A stretch of 48,960 bases of DNA from Thermoanaerobaculaceae bacterium (GTDB lineage Bacteria; Acidobacteriota; Thermoanaerobaculia; Thermoanaerobaculales; Thermoanaerobaculaceae). Shown here in pieces: positions 45,522 to 48,960 of this stretch; positions within the stretch are counted from its first letter, which is position 1; the number at the start of each line of letters is the position of its first letter. Under the pieces are notes generated by a model. That model searched no databases and was not told where the DNA came from. It worked only from the letters and a program-made list of their open reading frames with translations. The position numbers were made by a program, and so were the translations under genes. The stretch is taken from positions 1-48,960 of the forward strand of contig JALOLB010000006.1 of assembly GCA_025456225.1 (NCBI GenBank), given 5' to 3'.

Positions 45522-47068
45522 TGGACACCGCCAAGGCGTTGCAGCTCCTGGCCGGCCCCCTGGAGGTCGTGCACCTCGGCATCGAGAACGTGGCCTCGGC
45601 CCCGGCCGCCACCGGTGCGCCCGTCCACACAGTGGACTTCGTGCCCCCGGCCGGAGGCGACCCGGCACGCGTTGCCGCCCTGCAGGCGCTGGCCTCGGGG
45701 CCGGTCGGCGAGGCCGTGGACGCCGCCAACCGCCGCGCCCTCGACCGCATCCTCGCGAGCCGGCCGCACCTGGTGGGGATCGGCGTCGCCCGCGACGTCA
45801 TCCCCGGCATGGCCGACGGGCTCTTCCTGCACGCCGGCCCGCCGATCACCTGGGAGCGCATGTGCGGCCCCCTGCGCGGTGCCGTCATGGGCGGCATGCT
45901 CCACGAGGGGATGGCGGCCACGCCCGAGGAGGCCGCGCGTCGCGCCGCGGCCGGGGCGGTGCGGTTCGACCCCTGCCACCACCACCGGGCGGTGGGGCCG
46001 ATGGCGGGCCTGGTCACGCCCTCGATGCCGGTCTGGATCCTCGAGGACCTGGACGGCCCCGGCACGGGCACGCGCACCTTCTGCACCCTCAACGAGGGGC
46101 TCGGCAAGGTGCTGCGCTACGGCGCGTTCAGCGACGAGGTGCTGCAGCGGCTCCGGTTCATGGCCGACGACCTGGCGCCGACCCTGGCTGACGCCCTCGC
46201 CCTGCACGGTCCCGTGGACCTCCGGCTGCTCATGGCCCAGGCACTGCAGATGGGCGACGAGGGCCACAACCGCAACCGCGCCGGCACTTCGCTGCTGCTC
46301 CGGGAGCTCGCGCCGGCCGTTGTGCGCAGTACCGCCGACCGCGAGCGCGCCGCCCGCGCCCTCGAGTTTATCCACCGCAACGACCACTTCTTCCTGAACC
46401 TCACCATGCCGATGGCCAAGTGCATGCTGCTGGCCGCCGAGGGCGAGGGGCTCTCCACCCTGGTGACAGTGATGGCCCGCAACGGCACCGACTTCGGCAT
46501 CCAGGTGGCTGGCCTCCCCGGCCGCTGGTTCACCGGGCCGGCCCAGGAGGTAAGGGGCCTGTACTTCCCCGGCTTCGGCGTCGCCGACGCGAACCCGGAC
46601 ATTGGCGACTCGGCGATCACCGAGACGGCCGGCATCGGCGGCTTCGCCATGGCCGCGGCGCCGGCGATCGTGCAGTTCGTGGGCGGCACCGCCGCCGACG
46701 CCCTGGCCACGACCCGCGCCATGGGTCGCATCACCACCGGCCCCAACCCCGGCTGGGCGATCCCCGCCCTCGGCTTCGCCGGCACCCCGACCGGCATCGA
46801 CGTCCGCAAGGTCGAGGAGCAGAACCTCCTACCCACCATCAACACCGGCATCGCCCACCGCGACCCCGGCGTCGGCCAGGTCGGCGCGGGGCTCGTGGGC
46901 CCGCCGTGGGAGTGTTTCCATCTTGCGCTCGCTGCGCTCGCGCAGGCCCCAGGCCTCAGGCCTCAGGCCTCAGGTCCACCACCCAACCCGGCCTCAGGCC
47001 TCGGGCCTCAGGCCTCGGGAAAGGCAGAGGCAGGAGAGACAGGGAGCGGGGAGCGGGAAGGGGCATGA
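45521..47068 (+). CDS. allG: DUF1116 protein (AllG/YlbE-like), oxamate carbamoyltransferase subunit
   Basis: A 515-residue DUF1116 protein: PGMADGLFLHAGPPITWERM, FDPCHHHRAVGPMAGL, QMGDEGHNRN, HFFLNLTMPMAKCM, NGTDFGIQVAG and INTGIAHRDPGVGQVGAG. E. coli YlbE/AllG is the third subunit of oxamate carbamoyltransferase. The natural end should be near PWECFHLALAALA. About 55 further residues (LRPQASG-type) are encoded by AGGCCTC heptamers and flanking sequence. The stop overlaps the start of the four-helix-bundle gene in an ATGA. Confidence 0.9.
   Translation: MDTAKALQLLAGPLEVVHLGIENVASAPAATGAPVHTVDFVPPAGGDPARVAALQALASGPVGEAVDAANRRALDRILASRPHLVGIGVARDVIPGMADGLFLHAGPPITWERMCGPLRGAVMGGMLHEGMAATPEEAARRAAAGAVRFDPCHHHRAVGPMAGLVTPSMPVWILEDLDGPGTGTRTFCTLNEGLGKVLRYGAFSDEVLQRLRFMADDLAPTLADALALHGPVDLRLLMAQALQMGDEGHNRNRAGTSLLLRELAPAVVRSTADRERAARALEFIHRNDHFFLNLTMPMAKCMLLAAEGEGLSTLVTVMARNGTDFGIQVAGLPGRWFTGPAQEVRGLYFPGFGVADANPDIGDSAITETAGIGGFAMAAAPAIVQFVGGTAADALATTRAMGRITTGPNPGWAIPALGFAGTPTGIDVRKVEEQNLLPTINTGIAHRDPGVGQVGAGLVGPPWECFHLALAALAQAPGLRPQASGPPPNPASGLGPQASGKAEAGETGSGEREGA
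46944..47017. repeat. Heptamer arrays AGGCCTC (4 + 4 units), left of the four-helix-bundle gene
   Basis: Units at 46944-46971 and 46990-47017 are split by an 18-bp C-rich spacer. They are inverted relative to 47481-47550. Confidence 0.95.
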
Positions 47069-47493
47069 GCAGGGACCCTGCGAAGCTCAAGGTGTTTCAG
47101 CTTGCCGATGAGCTGGTGTTGGCAGTCTATCATCTGACCAAGGACTTCCCACCGGAAGAGCGGTTCGGGTTGCAATCACAGCTCAGGCGGGCCGCCGTCT
47201 CGGTTGCCGCCAACATCGTCGAAGGTTGCGCCCGAATCACCAAGCGTGACTACATTCGCTTTCTGAACCTCGCGCTGGGTTCCGCCTCCGAAGCACGCTA
47301 CCTGATCTCGCTCGCCAGACGGCTACGACTGATAGCAACCGACGCCGAGGTGATCGAGCAGCGGTACCGAGGCCTCATGCAAGGACTCCAGCACCTCATC
47401 ACCTCCCTGACCAAACGCCAAGACAAGGAGGAGGGCAACAGGACCGAGATTAGACCTGACCCAGAATCTTCAACTGTATTGCCTGAGGCCTGA
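47065..47493 (+). CDS. Four-helix-bundle S23/IVP-type protein
   Basis: A 142-residue protein of the 23S rRNA intervening-sequence/four-helix-bundle family: KVFQLADELVLAVYHLTKDF, PPEERFGLQSQLRRAAVSV, ANIVEGCARI and RDYIRFLNLALGSASEARY. Relatives include rRNA insertion-encoded proteins and the Avd subunit of diversity-generating retroelements, which forms pentamers and binds nucleic acid; no reverse transcriptase is visible here. It interrupts an otherwise catabolic operon. Inverted heptamer arrays lie on both sides, and its last codons and stop (VLPEA) are inside the right array. Its start overlaps the DUF1116 stop. Confidence 0.92.
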   Translation: MSRDPAKLKVFQLADELVLAVYHLTKDFPPEERFGLQSQLRRAAVSVAANIVEGCARITKRDYIRFLNLALGSASEARYLISLARRLRLIATDAEVIEQRYRGLMQGLQHLITSLTKRQDKEEGNRTEIRPDPESSTVLPEA

Positions 47494-47550
47494 GGTCTGA
47501 GGTCTGAGGCCAGTGATCCCGTGCCTGAGGTCTGAGGTCTGAGGCCTGAG
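47481..47550. repeat. Heptamer arrays GCCTGAG/GTCTGAG (4 + 4 units), right of the four-helix-bundle gene
   Basis: Units at 47481-47508 and 47523-47550 are split by a 14-bp spacer. They are the reverse complement family of 46944-47017. Confidence 0.95.
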
Positions 47551-47590
47551 GCCTCCAATCCCCTGCCCCAGGCCTGAAAGGAGCCCTCCC

Positions 47591-48466
47591 GTGAAACCCA
47601 TCGACCTGTCCATTCCGATCGGCATCGCGACCCCGGCCTGGCCGACCTACGAGCCGCTGCAGATGAAGTACTTCAAGCGGCTGGCGCCGAACGGCGCCAA
47701 CGGTCAGCTCCTCACCCACTCAAACCACGTCGGCACGCACCTTGACGGGGAGATCCACTTCTACACCCCCGGCAAGGACATCGCCTCGCTCGACCTCGAC
47801 TTCCTCATGCACGAGGGGGTGATCGTCGACCTCTCCGACGCGGCCGGTGACTACGACGTCTACACCTCGAAGATGATCGAGGAGCGCGTCGAGGTGAACG
47901 ACGGCGACGTCCTCATCATCCACACCGGCTACCACCACTACGGCTGGGACCAGCCCACCGCCGACGAGATCCGCTACATGGTCAAGCACCCCGGCCCCGA
48001 CCGCGAGTTCGCCGAGTGGAGCCGGGCCAAGAACCTGCGCTGGATCGGCGTCGACTGCGGCAGCGCCGACCACCCCATGAACACCATCATCCGCACCTGG
48101 ATGCCGCGCCAGGCGAAGGAGGCGGATGCCCACTTCCGCGCGAAGTACGGCATGCCCCTCGACGAGTTCTTCTCCGACGACAAGTACCAGCTCATGCACA
48201 TCGAGCTCTTCAACCACGGCATCATCCACGCCGAGTGCCTGGGCGGCGACATCGACCTGCTGCTCAACCGCCGCTGCACCATCGGCGCGTTCCCCTGGCG
48301 CCTGGTGGACGGCGAGTCGTGCATCTGCCGCATCCTCGCCTTCGTCCCCGACGAGGAGCACGCGGCGCTCATGGCCACCAAGGCGAAGGCGAAGCTGACG
48401 CGCTTCGGCGACACCGCCGGCGCGCCCAACCCCTGGCTGCACGAGCGGGCCCGCGCCACGCGCTGA
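47591..48466 (+). CDS. Cyclase-family (kynurenine-formamidase-like) metal hydrolase
   Basis: A 291-residue member of the cyclase family (PF04199): DLSIPIGIATPAWPTYEP at the start and the metal-binding signature SNHVGTHLDGEIHF near residues 44-57. Relatives hydrolyse cyclic amides, N-formyl compounds or isatin. In this operon it is a good candidate for a ring-opening or amide-hydrolysing step. AAAGGAG precedes the GTG start by 7 bases. It follows the right heptamer arrays by 40 bp, so the operon continues after the four-helix-bundle insertion. Confidence 0.88.
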   Translation: MKPIDLSIPIGIATPAWPTYEPLQMKYFKRLAPNGANGQLLTHSNHVGTHLDGEIHFYTPGKDIASLDLDFLMHEGVIVDLSDAAGDYDVYTSKMIEERVEVNDGDVLIIHTGYHHYGWDQPTADEIRYMVKHPGPDREFAEWSRAKNLRWIGVDCGSADHPMNTIIRTWMPRQAKEADAHFRAKYGMPLDEFFSDDKYQLMHIELFNHGIIHAECLGGDIDLLLNRRCTIGAFPWRLVDGESCICRILAFVPDEEHAALMATKAKAKLTRFGDTAGAPNPWLHERARATR

Positions 48467-48497
48467 CCGCCCGGCTGCGGGCACTGGAGGACGCGAG

Positions 48498-48960
48498 ATG
48501 GAGCGCCGGACGATCCACGTCGACGAGAAGGTCCCCTTCCTGCAGGGGCTGCCGCTGTCCCTGCAGCACCTGTTCGCGATGTTCGGGGCGACGGTGCTGG
48601 TGCCGTTCCTGTTCAAGGTCAACCCGGCCACCTCGCTGCTCCTCAACGGGATCGGCACCCTCGTCTACCTCGTGGTGGCGAGGGGCCGCATCCCCGCCTA
48701 CCTCGGGTCGAGCTTCGCCTTCATCGCCCCGGTGATGGCGGTGCTCGCCCACCCCGAGCTGGGGGGGTACGCCGCCGCCCAGGGCGGGTTCGTCTGCTTC
48801 GGCCTGTTCTTCATCGTCGTCTCCCAGGTCGTGCGGGTGGCGGGCACGCGCTGGATCGACGTCATCTTCCCCCCCGCCGCCATGGGGGCGATCGTCGCCA
48901 TCATCGGCCTCGAGCTCGCCCCCGTGGCCACCGACATGGCCGGCCTCACCGGCACCACCG
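48498..48960 (+). CDS. NCS2-family nucleobase permease, 3' end outside window
   Basis: 154 residues are visible. The opening LPLSLQHLFAMFGATVLVP is the hallmark of UraA/xanthine permeases (NCS2, SLC23). YLGSSFAFIAPVMAV and several hydrophobic helices follow. It imports uracil, xanthine or a related base with protons. GGAGG lies 8 bases before ATG 48498. It is the last gene seen in the operon and supports a nucleobase-derived substrate for the neighbouring enzymes. Confidence 0.93.
   Translation, partial: MERRTIHVDEKVPFLQGLPLSLQHLFAMFGATVLVPFLFKVNPATSLLLNGIGTLVYLVVARGRIPAYLGSSFAFIAPVMAVLAHPELGGYAAAQGGFVCFGLFFIVVSQVVRVAGTRWIDVIFPPAAMGAIVAIIGLELAPVATDMAGLTGTT

Noticed and set aside
47065-47493. 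Diversity-generating retroelement based on the Avd-like fold
   Set aside because: No reverse transcriptase, template or variable repeat is seen in the window.

Overview
This window is about 49 kb of very GC-rich bacterial chromosome. There are no rRNA or tRNA genes, so the organism can only be guessed. Many 4-bp start/stop overlaps, numerous GTG starts, CreBC-type signalling, OPT and xanthine-dehydrogenase-family genes and FdrA/DUF1116 genes suit an uncultivated soil-type lineage such as Rokubacteria/Methylomirabilota or a deltaproteobacterium-like group. That placement is inference.

Region 1 (1-16,282) holds two related putative RiPP cassettes. Cassette A (plus strand) has a surface repeat protein cut by the window edge, a secreted C25 (gingipain-type) peptidase, a 60-residue peptide, an HPr-kinase-like protein, a PqqD-type recognition protein and a radical SAM/SPASM enzyme. 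Cassette B has a minus-strand operon (HprK-like, PqqD-like, radical SAM/SPASM, nucleotidyltransferase-like) divergent from a 1597-residue secreted C25 peptidase, followed 11 bp later by a 64-residue peptide. The two peptides share a conserved Tyr/Pro motif followed by a two-Cys tail. They are the likely substrates, and this is the best candidate for an undescribed system.

Region 2 (16,283-36,722) is mostly housekeeping and stress functions: an OPT transporter, ClpB, a VapBC-like pair, ArfB, a small winged-helix protein, a lipoprotein Pcm, an amidohydrolase, a broken asparaginase-2 fragment, IspH, a CpcT/CpeT-like lipoprotein, a YbjN-like protein beside a Clp ATPase with a ruined second ATPase site, a RelA/SpoT protein with a degenerate synthetase domain, an unrecognised conserved protein, and the CreB/CreC two-component system.

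Region 3 (37,091-48,960) is one tightly packed plus-strand catabolic run: an acetyltransferase-like protein, a thiolase-like protein lacking the nucleophilic Cys, a DUF35 zinc-ribbon/OB protein, the three subunits of a xanthine-dehydrogenase-family hydroxylase, the three AllH/AllF/AllG (DUF2877/FdrA/DUF1116) subunits, a four-helix-bundle protein, a cyclase-family hydrolase and an NCS2 permease cut by the edge. It looks like uptake, hydroxylation, ring opening and carbamoyl transfer from an N-heterocycle (purine, pyrimidine or ureide).

A second structural theme covers the whole window. At least sixteen low-complexity arrays, of many unrelated sequences, all have a strict 7-bp period, usually come in blocks of four units (28 bp), and often face an inverted partner. 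Several are translated as tails or linkers of the catabolic enzymes. One inverted pair brackets the four-helix-bundle (S23/IVP-type) gene.
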